Source: Coptis chinensis | Lineage: Eukaryota; Streptophyta; Magnoliopsida; Ranunculales; Ranunculaceae | Length of the DNA stretch: 64,000 bases | NCBI GenBank assembly: GCA_015680905.1 | Contig: CM027382.1 | Span: forward strand, 1,736,001-1,800,000 | Reading direction: 5' to 3' | In this document: positions 10,233 to 21,687 of the stretch, one piece after another | Layout: each line of letters starts with the position of its first letter | Numbering within the stretch: the stretch's first letter is position 1 | Translations under genes and position numbers: made by a program | Notes under the pieces: generated by a model | The model's input: the letters and a program-made list of their open reading frames with translations, nothing else | The model's database searches: none | What the model was told of the DNA's origin: nothing

Positions 10233-12432
10233 ATGGCGTGCTTATCGAATAATAATGCGGCACCAGGAGGATCATTAATCAATGCAACTCTTTACGTTCG
10301 TGGTTTTGATAGTGGGGTAACGGAAAAACAACTGTCAGAACTTTTCAGTAAATATGGTGAAGTTATATCCGTTGAATTGCAAGAAGGCAGACGTTATGCC
10401 TATGTCAATTTCAAGAGATTAGAAGATGGTATGTTTACAACTCACAGTTTCTTTTTTATTGTATTCTTGTCCAATCTGCATATTTATTTTTTACTTCAGT
10501 GATTGCCTGATATTGGAGTTTTCTTCCTTTTCTGTTTTCTTCTATTTTAGACAATGTGATTTTTTTTTTTTTTTTTTTGCAATTCCGATGTTGGTAATTG
10601 TCTACTGTTCGTTAATATAATGCTGTTGTCATTGTATTTTACTCTTACGGTCTATATATATATATAGAGAGAGAGAGAGAGAAATAATGCTGGGGATAGA
10701 TTCAATCTCATATCAAAGCAGTAATGTTTTGAAAATTTGTATAAGTTAGCATTATGTTCTTAAATGGCAATAACAGGAATTTTACTGTGAAATTATGTTA
10801 CTAATTATAGTAGGCTAAATCTACCGTGCGCGAGATGTATGGTGCGCCATTACATCTCGGCCACTCATCAAGGGGGTGCGTGTGTATTTCGAGGCAGAAG
10901 TACTGAATCCAAAGGCGCTGAGGACCTGCACACCTTACGACCTGCGCACTGAAGAAGTGCTCATTATAGTATGGAGACTTGAGTACTGAGATAATTTCAT
11001 GAATTTAATATGCTGCTGGTCCTAAAAGGTAAATATGGCATTTACTTCTGCAATTAAAAACGCGGAAAAAATAGGAGAGAATTGTGGCGAGAAAAGACAG
11101 ACAGACATGTTTAATGTCGTCGGCGTGCTTCGAAATCGGCAGAGCCTCATTAGTAAGTAGAATAGATATGGACCCATTTCTAGGCTTAATCTCATTTAGT
11201 TAGACAGAATTTTATGGCTTCTGATGTTCAAATAATGTTGGATTCTTGTCTGGGTTACTATTAGATGCGATTAGTCCCCTTAGTTCTGCCAGAGTGCCTG
11301 TTGGCCATTGTCTATGATACTCTTTCTTGGTATAATGTAAATGAGAAATCGTCCAATATCCTCTATCGGCTTTATTGCTAAAGTTAGAGTCCAGACTGTT
11401 GATTGAGAAGCAAGGGGAACTTTCTGACTGATTATTGCTAAAGTTAGAGACAGACGTGTTTTTAACCATGGAACTGATGATTGAGAAGCAAGGGGTTAGT
11501 TTCAAGTGGAAAACTAGATTCGTAAGTGCTAAAGTTGTCAAACTATATGATGGTCTGGCCTTCTTTTCAATTTCCCCTTTTGGAAGTGAACATATTTTGT
11601 GTGTGTAACGTGAAATGCGGTAGTTAAATTGCAGTTGCTTCCAATGGTGACTGGCATTTTGTACTTTCGGCTTTTTTCTTAGTTTAGATTCTTTATACTT
11701 GTACAGGCTTTCTGAAAAGTTATATATGCAAATCATTATTTGTTAATTTGAATTCAAGATGATCCCGTTGTGTATATTTTGGCTGGAATCTCATCATATA
11801 ACATGTACATTGCAGCTAAAACTGCAAAGGAGGTGTTGATGTATGAGCTTATCAATCGGAATCCTAATCCTCTCAGGATCGTTATGCTCTCAGATCAGTG
11901 TGAAAAAGCTAAAATTTGGATCAAGGATTTAGATTCAGCGGTTGATTAAGTAAAACTTGGGGTTGATTTTTCATCAATATGGTACTGTCGTTTCTTTGCT
12001 TGGCGTGCAGGAGAATTTGGATTTGTTCAGTTCTCGGAGAAAAAGCTGCGCTAGATGCTATTGCTGCTCTGAATGGGGCGTTTATTAATGGGATAAGTGT
12101 AGATATTGTCCCTTTTATTTCGAAGAAGAGAGAGAGAAGAAGAAGCAAGTCGATTCTTAAGTCTTCCTACTCTTTATGTAAAGTATATGCCGGTTGGTGC
12201 TTCCCCCTATGATATTTGTGTTGTTTTTGCATCCCACGGTACTGTAGCAGATGTACATTTTGTGCTGAATGATGATGAATGCTGTACTGGTGCTTGTTAT
12301 GTTAAGTACAAGAGAGAAGATGCTGCTGCTGTGGCGCTTGTGGAACTGAATAAGTTATGCCATGAAGGTCAGAATTGGTTTGCTGAGCTGATGTCCAACT
12401 CTGAACAGGAAAGAAAGAGTCCCTACATCTAA
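10233..12432 (+). pseudogene. PABP-like RRM gene, array copy 4 (Helitron-free)
   Basis: Exon 1 (10233-10428) is intact and identical in protein to copy 3. Exon 2 (11816-12432) is broken. A TAA appears near 11947, where the other copies read GATTGCGAAAAC and this one GATTAAGTAAAAC. The segment before RNP1 of RRM2 is altered (about 11990-12010), one A is lost in the AAAAAAG run near 12042, and another stop occurs near 12158. RRM3 is still open from about 12164 to 12432. This copy differs structurally: no Helitron in the intron, a 150-bp insertion at 10813-10962 and a replaced upstream block. It looks like a decayed copy, with the caveat that several changes again touch CAG/CTG contexts. Confidence 0.7.
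10813..10962. mobile_element. 150-bp Mutator-like MITE with 9-bp target duplication (copy 4 only)
   Basis: The insertion is flanked by ATTATAGTA at 10804-10812 and 10963-10971, and copies 1-3 have a single ATTATAGTA at the same place. The ends form an imperfect inverted repeat: 12 of the terminal 19 positions match, including GTGCGC. An internal hairpin pairs CGAGATGTA with TACATCTCG near 10830-10859. A 9-bp duplication with TIRs fits a non-autonomous Mutator-like element. Confidence 0.75.
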
Positions 12433-12727
12433 GAGTCCCTTATGCCACAGAAGAAGACAAGGATGGTCTTCAGTTAGCTGTCGCAATCTGAAGCTGCAGA
12501 AAATCTACTGAGTGTGCAGCCGAATACTGTGTGCTAAATTGTAGACAGTTTGGGGTAAATTGTCCAAGGTTAGTTATCGACTCTTTATTTTCTGGTGAAC
12601 AATTAATATTGATTTCTTGCAAACTTTCTACTGTATTGTCGTTTGTCATTTTGTTTTCATTTCTGATGTTTCTGTATGAGGGAAGGATATGTTTTTTTTG
12701 TTAAAAAATCTGGATATGCGCTAGAGA

Positions 12728-15600
12728 AAGCTAGTGCATGAGATAAATTCTCCATGCAGCCCAGAATCTGCGTCCTAATCTCCTGTCAAATGTTTATGCA
12801 AGGACTGCCCTGAAACCAGAAATTTGTGATAAATTATGAACGAAAGATTTCTAAGTAGGCCACAATGTGAATCTTGGATGTAGCTCTTAAATTAGTGAAA
12901 GGTTCTATAATCCATACTAGAGGCGCCATATTATATGAAGTGATTAAAAACGTGAACACATACAGGAAAAAGAATAACGAAGGGGTGTTTGAACTGGGAT
13001 GGGCAGTAAATTTTGGAATGGGTATTTCATAAATGAGTTTAATGGCTTTAGAGCAAGTCAATGGGGGAGCTGCTAGAAGGTGCCCTATAGTCATTTTAGC
13101 TTGCCCAACCAAATCACAAAACTATTCCAATCACATTTTTTTAATAGCTGTTAAGTGCGGGATACGGACGGCATGTAGAAATTCTGCCGTCTGTATAGTC
13201 CGGACCATTCCAACGGCTAGCTTTTATGAAATTACATATTTATACATAACGACTTCACACAACTCTATTACCGCTCACGATTTTCATAAAAATTGTATTT
13301 ACTCCAACTACAACAATCACTACTACAACTACAATAATAGATCCAAATGAACAAACAACCACATCAAAAATGAAATAAATCTACTATAACAAGGTCCGCA
13401 AATTTCTCAATTCAAGAAGACGAGGCTCTTTGCAAAGCGTGTATATATGTTAATTAACATCCAATTGTTAGTGCGGGGGAAAAAGACACACTATTGGGAG
13501 AGAATATATGAGAAATTTTGAGAGAGAACTGGCGAAAACAATGACCAGTTGTTAGTTGATTTTCATTGTGTTAGTTGATTTTATTGAATTGAGGATATGA
13601 ACAGTAATAGTGGAGTCGATTTCGATTGTTGTACGTCGATGAATTTTAAATCATCTTTATAATCGTAGAGTGTAGTTTAGGGTTTGGTATTACGGTTAGA
13701 CACTAGAGAATTCTCGTTGGTTTAGAGTATGACTAAATGATTAATATAAATTACCAATATTTATTTTCAGTGGTTTGGAATGGAAGAGATCTAGTGGTTG
13801 CGAGTTAACCGAGGTTTGGTTTTTTGGTTGCGAGTAGAATCCAGGTCGATATTACTTATCTTAGTCATTTATGAAAAATATATATTGTATGATATTTTGA
13901 TGTGATGTGTGTGATAAGCTTGGTTGTGTTGTAGAATGACTGGCTATGGTATTGGTTTTAGAGATGGAAGTTTAGTTGATTGTGTAGCTTGCTATATTAT
14001 TGAGTTATTATTACAGGATTGAAGCCAGGTAAGTAGTGATTAATGGTGTAGGTAATTTAAATTAGCCGCGGGCTTGTCTTTTAAATGGGCCGTGGGCTTT
14101 GTCATTTAAATTAGTTGCGGTTATGGGGTTTCTAAGAGATGAATGCTTCCTTGGTGAAATCCGGGAAATCCCACATACTTTTCTGGGCATCCATTTATCT
14201 CTATTAATTATTTAGAATGTGGTTTGATTTGTGGAATGTACTCAGGTTGTGGTAGATATTGCTATGATGGTTAGATTGGTGGTTTAAATGTTTAGGTTTA
14301 TATACTAGTCTATTATATTTATGCGTGAAATGTTTTTATGATAATTAATAGCAGTTGTATCTTTCTGTTGGACTTTTGTTCACCCCCTTATATCCCTTAT
14401 TCCCTTTTCAAATATAACTGTCGAAGATTGCAGTACGAGTTTAGTGGAGTACATAGAGCAGCACGAGGAGTAGAAGCTTTGGAGTGAAATTGTTTATAGT
14501 TAATATTTTATTTTCATGTATGTATATGTTTGTAGTGTAGTCACTATTTTATCTTTTGGAAGGTGTTGTGTATATTTTTTGGATTTTTGATGGTGTTGTA
14601 TATATTTGGTTGGCGTTGTATATAGATATGTTTTGGTTTTCAAACTATATAAAGTTATATATAACTTGGAAGGGTCGATATATGAATATTAGGTTATTTT
14701 GATTTTCAAGTTATGACAGCTTTTGGTATTTGAAATGTTGAAAATACAAAGGAAATTTTGCCGGATTTTTTGTAGAAAAAAAGAATGATGGTTGCTGAGT
14801 TGATTTTAAATAATTAAAATTGAACGTAGTCTTATTAACGTCTCGTAATCTTTATTTGAAGTAATGTCTATGTCATTACCTTGAAGAAATTTTTTTTTTA
14901 TTACCTTGATAAAGTTTTTGTTTTTTGTTTTTTTTAATCTATGTAGGGACTCAGTAAATACCAACCATGAAGAACATTTTTTTATACTTGTTGCATATTT
15001 GATTATTAACTTCATCTGATGCTAGTGTATCTCGTCAGTTCTTACTGGACTTTGATTTACCTCCACCCCCATCTTCTTTAAGCTTGATTATTAGTGTAAA
15101 TATGCACCATATGTTTAGGTGCAACTAGAGAGTGAGAGCTTTGTAATGAAACAATTTGTTGAGTCTTACGTATATTTTGTTGTATGTATTAAATTTATAG
15201 CCAAAAAATTGCATACCAAACTACCAGTACAATGACCACATATATTAGTAATTGCTGAGACTGTTAAAGGGATTTGTGACATGATAAAATAAAAACTTCT
15301 CATTGTGTAGAGCTGGGTTTAATTAATTATGCCAAAGTGGTACTCATGACTTATGATTTCCTAACTTCAAAACATTTGAGTAATAGGGTTACATGGTTAA
15401 TTTTAACTGAACATAGTATTTTAATCTTTTAACTTAACATGGTTACGTGCGTGGGAACATGGTTACGTGCGTGGTTTGATTAATCTTTTATCTTAACATT
15501 TTGAATTTTTTTTCAATGTGTTTAAATTTTAGTCCAAGGTGTGGTGGTCAATTTTTTTTTTAGAAGAAAATTTATAATTAAATAATAATAATTAAAAAAG
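12728..15600. other. Gene-free interval right of the array
   Basis: No conserved coding sequence was recognised. The stretch is AT-rich. It holds a short GC-rich inverted motif (GGACGGCAT with GCCGTC, about 13160-13195), a repeated GCCGCGGGCTT/GCCGTGGGCTT block near 14065-14100 and a 19-bp direct duplication ACATGGTTACGTGCGTGG near 15440-15476. Open frames here are short, show no splice support and look random. Confidence 0.5.
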
Positions 15601-15669
15601 TACATAATTATAAATTATTACCGAAATGACATACTCCGTGCACGCCCCCACTGCAATGCAGTATACTAG
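15601..15669 (+). mobile_element. Helitron 3' terminus, same family as the array Helitron
   Basis: CTGCAATGCAG (15651-15661) forms a CTGC/GCAG hairpin directly followed by TATACTAG and then T, and is preceded by CGCCCCCA, as in the Helitron at 7070-7286. The 5' end was not located, so the start given is only nominal. Confidence 0.6.
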
Positions 15670-16112
15670 TAAAACTTACCGATTTAAAGAACACTAAAAT
15701 TCAGAACTCACTAAAATACTCTGATAGTTCCTCAAAGCCCAGTCAGCTCATTCTTTACCCGATTCCAACAGAGCCAACTCATTTAAAGCTTGTAATAACC
15801 GATTCATGTCACGAACCATTCCAATTGAAGAACTCATATCTCTCCAAGCGTAATTTTTTAAATAATCTCACCCAATTGAAAACATTTCTTTATAAAGACT
15901 TAATCCACCATCTAACTTTTCACCTATGTTTTGTGCCCGTTTCGAGCCTTCGTAACGAAGGTATGCTACTTGAGTTATGACTGAGTGGGTTAATTAGTGA
16001 TAATAGGGCTCGGCATTGTTGGGGCTTTTAAGGGATTTGGTGTTGTCATTACAAAGAGACGCGGAAGGAGATTTGTTGAGAGATTGTCTTGACTTAGGGT
16101 TAAATGACTTAA

Positions 16113-17967
16113 AGATACATACTGTTCTTTCAAATGTCATTACCAACTCCTCACCGTGATATGCTACCGTTTCTAGGAGACGTGCCATTAGCGTCAGATC
16201 AAAAGTTCACACTTTTCTATTATAATGTATTATCCGCTGCGTGTTATCGCAAAGACGAATCAGCGGAAGTTAATGACATCAACGATTAGAAGGTCAGGAG
16301 TCAAAGAATTATTGTTGAGATACTGTCCCACAGTTCAGACCAGTGCCGGCCCTGAGGCAAAGCAACCCAAGTGGTTGCTTCGGGACACCAAACCAAAACA
16401 AAAAATAGGGGTCACTATTATCATGAACACAAAACAAACGGTGTTTGGATCCTATTAATTTATCGTCAATAAACATTTATTAGTGAAAAAATGTTTTTTT
16501 GAAAATAAACATGTTTGGTCTCTATTTGTGTAGAAAGTAGTTTTTCATGATAAATAACAAAAACTTGTTTTTCACAATAAATAGCAAAAACTTGTTTTCC
16601 AAGTTAAAAAACAGTTTTTTCTTCTCACTTTCTCATCACGCTCCAAAGGTATATGGATTGCCCATTAGTGAAAAATGGAGAGATATGCTAAGATATTTTG
16701 AGAAATATCATGAAATTTACTAGTCTGATAAAATAGTTTTTAAGAAAAAATCTCAACAAAACATATTTATTTACAAATTGTTTTTAGAATAAATATTTTG
16801 TTAGAAAAAATACTTTTTGAGAAAAACTAATTTAAAAAAAAAATGAGATCCAAACACCCACTAAACTTTATAATAAATAGTTCAGTTAGTTGTCACTTAT
16901 TTATGACAAAAAAATAAACAACCATATTTAAGAGAAAAATAAACATACGATTTCAATTAATCCCTCAATGCCCGAGAACCCACCTTATTAAACTCTTTGG
17001 CAATACTAACTCACTCGTTACAAACAATTTAAAAAAAACAAAAAACATTAAACCAACTCACAATTAAAAAACCGAAACTTTTATCTATATCTAACAAATA
17101 ACTCCTCTGTCAAATAACAAAATCACATCACTCACTCTCTCTTGGATTATATTGAGTAACACAAGTAAAAAAAATTGATAGCAGTAACGCATATAGAGCC
17201 ACATTCTATTGTCTTGTTTTAGGCCACCAAAATGTCAAAACCGGCACTGGTTCAGACATACTTTGTTTACAAGAGGTAGTATATTTTAATTTCTTCTTAC
17301 TTCTTTAAATTGATAAAGACTGGGATTTTGTGTTGTTAAACCAGGTCCAGTTTGATCACTATGAACAGTTTTTTAAAGTCCCCTTGCAAAGGGAAGGATA
17401 TGTTGGAAGCTACGCCGCCAAAAGTTCTAATGTAAAGTATATTCTACCTTATTGTCTTTTGGTATCTGTAAATTGTTGCCCCAATTATTAACTAGTCTTT
17501 TTTCAATTAATTTTTGCAACCAAGACTCGTTAGGGTCTCCGTATCTAGTTTCTATTTCAACCTCGTTTTTGTTTTTTTTGTTTGTTTGTTTTTTTTTTTT
17601 TTTTTTTTTTGGGCAAACCTCATTTCTTATTTGTCAAGGAATCTTCTTAATTTTTCAACCATATTTTTTACTTTGTTGATTATGGTGACGAGGCTTTTGT
17701 TAGTTTTTGGTTTGTTTGATTGGGGTTTGTTAATTAATTTTTTTTATAGCTCTATTAATATATGGTTTAATATTTTATGAAACAACTGATCTCTTGCAAT
17801 TAATAGCCCATTTGGATGTGCGTGATGACATAAGGAAGAGAGCTGCTGATCCTAAACTTCTATCGGCGGAATGGCCATCGGACCATTATTCGATTAAGGC
17901 TGAATTTGCTTTAAGGCCTAACCCAGCTTCCGATTCTGTTTTACCATGTTCTTTGTATAGTAGTTGA
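16113..17967 (+). pseudogene. CCR4-like deadenylase (EEP nuclease) pseudogene
   Basis: Three separated pieces match CCR4-type exonuclease/endonuclease/phosphatase proteins, which shorten mRNA poly(A) tails. Piece 1 (about 16113-16340) reads PTPHRDMLPF, then KFTLFYYNVLSAA like the conserved FTVLSYNILAD start of the domain, up to ILSHSSD. A hAT element interrupts it, and 17258-17275 continues with ILCLQE, the conserved motif with the metal-binding Glu. Piece 2 (17345-17431) reads VQFDHYEQFFKVPLQREGY in phase. Piece 3 (17807-17967) gives the C-terminal EWPSDHYSIKAEF with the SDH catalytic His, then TGA. Roughly 200 residues expected between pieces 2 and 3 are missing, and a TAG interrupts piece 1 near 16288. 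The hAT insertion, stop and deletion make this a convincing pseudogene. Confidence 0.82.
16341..17249. mobile_element. 909-bp non-autonomous hAT element in the CCR4-like exon
   Basis: The termini are CAGTGCCGGC and CCGGCACTG. It is flanked by a perfect 8-bp duplication GTTCAGAC at 16333-16340 and 17250-17257. Removing the element and one duplication restores the SSD-ILCLQE reading frame of the host exon. There is no transposase; the interior is AT-rich. Its right half, read in reverse, is related to the repeat block at 25240-26530. Confidence 0.93.
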
Positions 17968-18639
17968 ACCATCATACCATATATTATACTAGGGTATGCC
18001 CGTGCCTATAGCCCGCAAGACTTCGACGCGCCTGCGGTACTATCTCGACAACTCATCGCCGCAAGTCATACACGCATCTTAGGCGCAAAATATTCGGCGC
18101 AAGACCAGCAAAACAATTCAATTTATAAGTCCAGCCGCAAGTCCATCCCAATTACCCATTATCTATAAACTCAAATCAATTGGAGGCCTAACAATTTATA
18201 GGCTAGCCCAACAATTTATAAGTCCAGCCGTAATTGTTGACTTTTGGTTGATTTTTAGACAGATCTCATGGTATTAATTACACTTAACAAAATTACACAA
18301 ACTCTTCAAACACTTGGATCTGCCATGTCACAACTTACTAAAAAACAATGACAACCACTGGATGGAGACCCTACGGGCTCCACACCATTACTTTTTATTA
18401 TATAGAAGTCTTTTTTCAATTAATTTTTGCAACCAAGACTCGTTAGGGTCTCCGTATCTAGTTTCTATTTCAACCTCGTTTTTTTTTTTTTTTTGTTTTT
18501 TTTTGTTTTTTTTTTTTGGGCAAACCTCATTTCTTATTTGTCAAGGAATCTTCTTAATTTTTCAACCATATTTTTTACTTTGTTGATTATGGTGATGAGG
18601 CTTTTGTTAGTTTTTGGTTTGTTTGATTGGGGTTTGTTA
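17494..18639 (+). repeat. Direct duplication of about 240 bp (17494-17732 and 18407-18639)
   Basis: Both copies run from AGTCTTTTTTCAATTAATTT through GACTCGTTAGGGTCTCC and a long poly-T tract to GATTGGGGTTTGTTA. They differ mainly in poly-T length and a few substitutions. The first copy lies between pieces 2 and 3 of the CCR4-like pseudogene. The spacer holds piece 3 and, from 17988, a GC-richer stretch with a repeated ACAATTTATA..CCAGCCG motif that resembles transposon sequence. The second copy may come from insertion or unequal exchange. Confidence 0.85.
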
Positions 18640-18659
18640 GTTTTTTTACGGTGTTAAAG

Positions 18660-19155
18660 AGAATACATGGGTGGTAGAGGTAGCTAGTAGTTATGGAGAG
18701 CTGGGCTATTAAATCGTTGAGTACTTGTCGAGTAATTGGTGAGTACTCGCTACTCGCTGCTCAGCCGACCCGACTAACAATTTAATCCCGATCACAATCG
18801 GGCTCAAATACTCCCCGAGTACTCAGCTGATTAGGCCTGATTAGCCGAGTAAATGTACGTGTTCACTATTTCAACTATTTCAATGTTAAACATTGAACTC
18901 GACATTTCGCCGATTCGACCAACCCTCGATTATGTAAAGTTATACACTTTAAATTGACTTTAATCATATTTATTTTAGTTGATTGAGTGTTTTAATTGTT
19001 TATTGATTAATTGGGTTCTTAATTTGCTTCATTATGTTGGTATTTCAGAGTTAAATATATTTCCCCGACCGACTACACTTACTCGCTCTTCAAACGAGTA
19101 GCGATGGAGTAGTGATTTAACTCACAGATGGAGTCACGGAAGAAGATAAACAAAA
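18660..19155. other. Non-coding stretch rich in GAGTACTC-type motifs
   Basis: The segment around 18715-18860 repeats GAGTA/TACTCG words (ACTCGCTACTCGCTGCTC, CCGAGTACTCAGC), and 19085-19110 carries the inverse arrangement. This suggests a degenerate inverted-repeat element without clear ends. No gene was seen. Confidence 0.4.
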
Positions 19156-19163
19156 CCGCCGGG

Positions 19164-20443
19164 CAAGGCGGAGCGAGGGGCCTGTGGTACACCTGGCTCA
19201 CCCTCAACTTTTAAAAAGTTTTTTTTTGGATAATACTAATAAAAAAAGTAACTACCATATATATGAATACAGGTTTGTTACTAAAACCTCACAAGAATTG
19301 ACCAAAAAAAAAAAATCTATTTCCCCTAACTAACATGAGAAAGCTCATGATCTCTAATTTTATGTATTTTGGGAAACAACACTTTTGGCAAGTGTTTTTC
19401 TTTGTTTGGAAAAACAAAAGAGATGAAAGAGAAAAAAAGAGTAATAACACTCTCAACTCTCCGTCCCAATAACTCATATGTATATTTATTGGTATGTTTT
19501 CTAAACCTTAATTCCCCAATCTCTTATTCTTTTAGTTTTTTGTTAATGAATTTTATTAATTATAATTCAATTTTGTATGTAATGAATTGATCTATCGAAA
19601 TGTTACTCGAGTCCATTACAATTTTAATTTGTTGCATAAATTTTTTTGATTGTCAATTGTAGTGAATTTATTACTTTTGAATCTACTTAAGGTAGTGATT
19701 GGAATTTTGGAATTGAATGAAAATGAAAACAATTAAAATAAACGCTAAAGTGACGACAAAAAAAATGTACTAGCGATTGTCTAAACATATACTGCTTTAA
19801 AACAATGGTGGGATCATAAACCATGTTGGCTACAACAAACTAGCTTGAAAATCCAAATTTTGCTTACCCACTATAGATTTTTTGACAAAGCGGAAACATG
19901 GGGATTATATTCCCAATCTAGAATTTGTAAACGCTTTGTAAGTCTCAGTAACACTATTTTTTGCTATTAATATTAATTACTTTTTAGCCAAAAAAATGTC
20001 TAAACATTGTACAATATTCTTTATTGTGCCCTAAGTGCTTATGTTTTTCCTAATGCCTTTTGGACTATTTTCCTTACAATTCCAAAGAATTCATTGCTTT
20101 TTTTTCATTTGTGGAATTTTAAAGTGGTTTCCATAAGCATATATATTTGTAAGAAGCATATATTTGTAGGCACTTTTTTCCCAAGTTCTTAATTTTCCAA
20201 AGCTAAATGTTTGTGTATTTATTTATTTTCTCCTAAATCATTTCATTAAGCAATCTAGTCTTTTGTAATTCCAAAATTTACATATCTTTTGTGATGGGAT
20301 TCGAATTGTGTGTTTTTTTTTATTTTTAAAAAATATGCAAGGGAAAACAAAAATTCTACAAATTGGGTGTTATTTTATTTTAGTTTTTTTTTATAGTGAC
20401 TAGTTGTGGCTCACCCTCACCCAATTTTCTGGCTCCGCCACTG
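19164..20443. mobile_element. Probable non-autonomous hAT element of about 1.28 kb
   Basis: The right end TTTTCTGGCTCCGCCACTG and the left end GCAAGGCGGAGC form degenerate inverted termini of the CAGTGGCGGAGCC type. The flanks ACCGCCGG (19156-19163) and ACCGTCGG (20444-20451) match in 7 of 8 bases, fitting an aged 8-bp duplication. The ends also share CTCACCCTCA inside the termini. The interior is AT-rich without transposase. Confidence 0.6.
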
Positions 20444-21497
20444 ACCGTCGGGTTCACAGAATTAGGACGGCCTAGATGATGACACATCACACATAGGTAC
20501 CAACTTAAGTATGATAGATTGATAGGTCGAGTTTTTGGAAAGTCAAGGGTTGTTTTGGTAATTTGGGGTTGCAAGGGGCAGTTGAATCATTTTATGAACA
20601 TTGACTGCATGGTTAACTGTCAACCCAATTTTATGAAAAATGCCGGGTACTAACGAAGGAACTCTATGGTAAAGACTAAAGAGTGCTTCCCAGACCCACA
20701 AGTGTAAAAAAAGTTGACAACAATTTCCATGGAGAGGATTTAGCCAGACTACAGAGAAGAAACCCTTTGTAAATATGATGAAAACCTAGACTGTTTTTTT
20801 CTCTTTCTATAAGGTCCTCTTCTCAATGGTTGCAACATCTAAAAGACTTTTCAACATCTGCTAAGAAAAGAGGGGATTGAAAACTTAAAAAGTACAAAAC
20901 ATGAAGCTTATAGATGAAGTTTTGGGGGAGTCAGCGTGATATTGAAAGAAAAAGAGCTTCAGCATTGTAACTTACGAGGTTCCTATATATTTCGATAAGT
21001 TTTGAGGTTCCCACATGTTAGTAATCAGTACGTAAAGTAATTCCATTTCGATAACCACAGCCGACATGCTTCCTCGCGAGTATATTGGCAGTGGAAAAAA
21101 GAGAGAAACCACATTACAGAGAACCGATTTTGCTTTAAAGATAAGATTAGTGAGAAAAAGAGAAACAAAGAGGATGGCGGGAGAATTTATAGAGAACGTT
21201 AGAAAAAAATGTCAAATTTGAAACTTGTTGAGATGTTTGTTACAGTCTCACAAGGGATGTTTAAAGCCTTACAAATTGGTATAAAGGCTTCTGGGCTTCT
21301 CCATTTATCATCATTTGGTTTAAGTGATACCCACAATCAAAGCCAGTTATTGTGTTTGGTCCAAAATGCCTGTGTAACAGTACAACAACAATAGTTTAGC
21401 TTTTTTACTGTACTTCTCCATTAGTTGAATCACGTTTAGGACCATCTAACAAGCTTGCCGTAAAGACCACCAGCAAACAGTCAAGCTGTCAGTCCAC
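20444..21497. other. Intergenic sequence, no gene recognised
   Basis: No conserved protein, RNA gene or element ends could be supported between the two hAT elements. The only longer plus-strand frame (about 21209-21394) has no family resemblance and no splice context. Confidence 0.4.
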
Positions 21498-21665
21498 CAA
21501 GGCCGCCTTTTGTTTCAAAAGGCCTGAGGCAAAGTCTGAAAAATTGGGTTTTTGTCTGGATTTCTAACAACTTTAGTTGGTTTTTAAGAGCTTCCCAAGG
21601 CCTTTTTCTTTTGTTTATATTGGAGGCCCTGTGCAAAGCCTTAGATAGGCTTAGGGCCAGCCCTG
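21498..21665. mobile_element. 168-bp hAT-type MITE
   Basis: It starts CAAGGCCGCC and ends GGGCCAGCCCTG, an imperfect inverted terminus. It is flanked by the perfect 8-bp duplication CAGTCCAC at 21490-21497 and 21666-21673. The sequence is non-coding. Confidence 0.85.
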
Positions 21666-21687
21666 CAGTCCACTGTCACTACTCACT

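Larger units (their letters stand above)
1..12727 (+). repeat. Tandem array of about 3.5-kb PABP-like gene units (four copies)
   Basis: The same gene unit recurs head to tail. The second-exon landmark TGTATATTTTGGCTGG lies near 1248, 4767, 8295 and 11773, giving spacings of about 3519, 3528 and 3480 bp. Copy 1 begins inside its first intron at the window edge, so the array extends to the left. Homology to the other units ends in copy 4 near 12727, just after a GCGCTAGAGAA motif. Each unit has exon 1, a long intron with a TA/GA microsatellite (about 276, 3797, 7325 and 10653), exon 2 and a long 3' flank. The copies are nearly identical outside a few structural differences, so the duplication looks recent or homogenised. 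Confidence 0.93.

Noticed and set aside
1-12727. RIP-like or deamination mutation of the duplicated genes
   Set aside because: The inter-copy changes are not C-to-T biased. They remove or alter the middle base of CAG/CTG, which points to a different cause.
13033-13350. 105-codon plus-strand frame
   Set aside because: The composition becomes a simple Tyr/Asn/His run at the end, with no homology or splice context.
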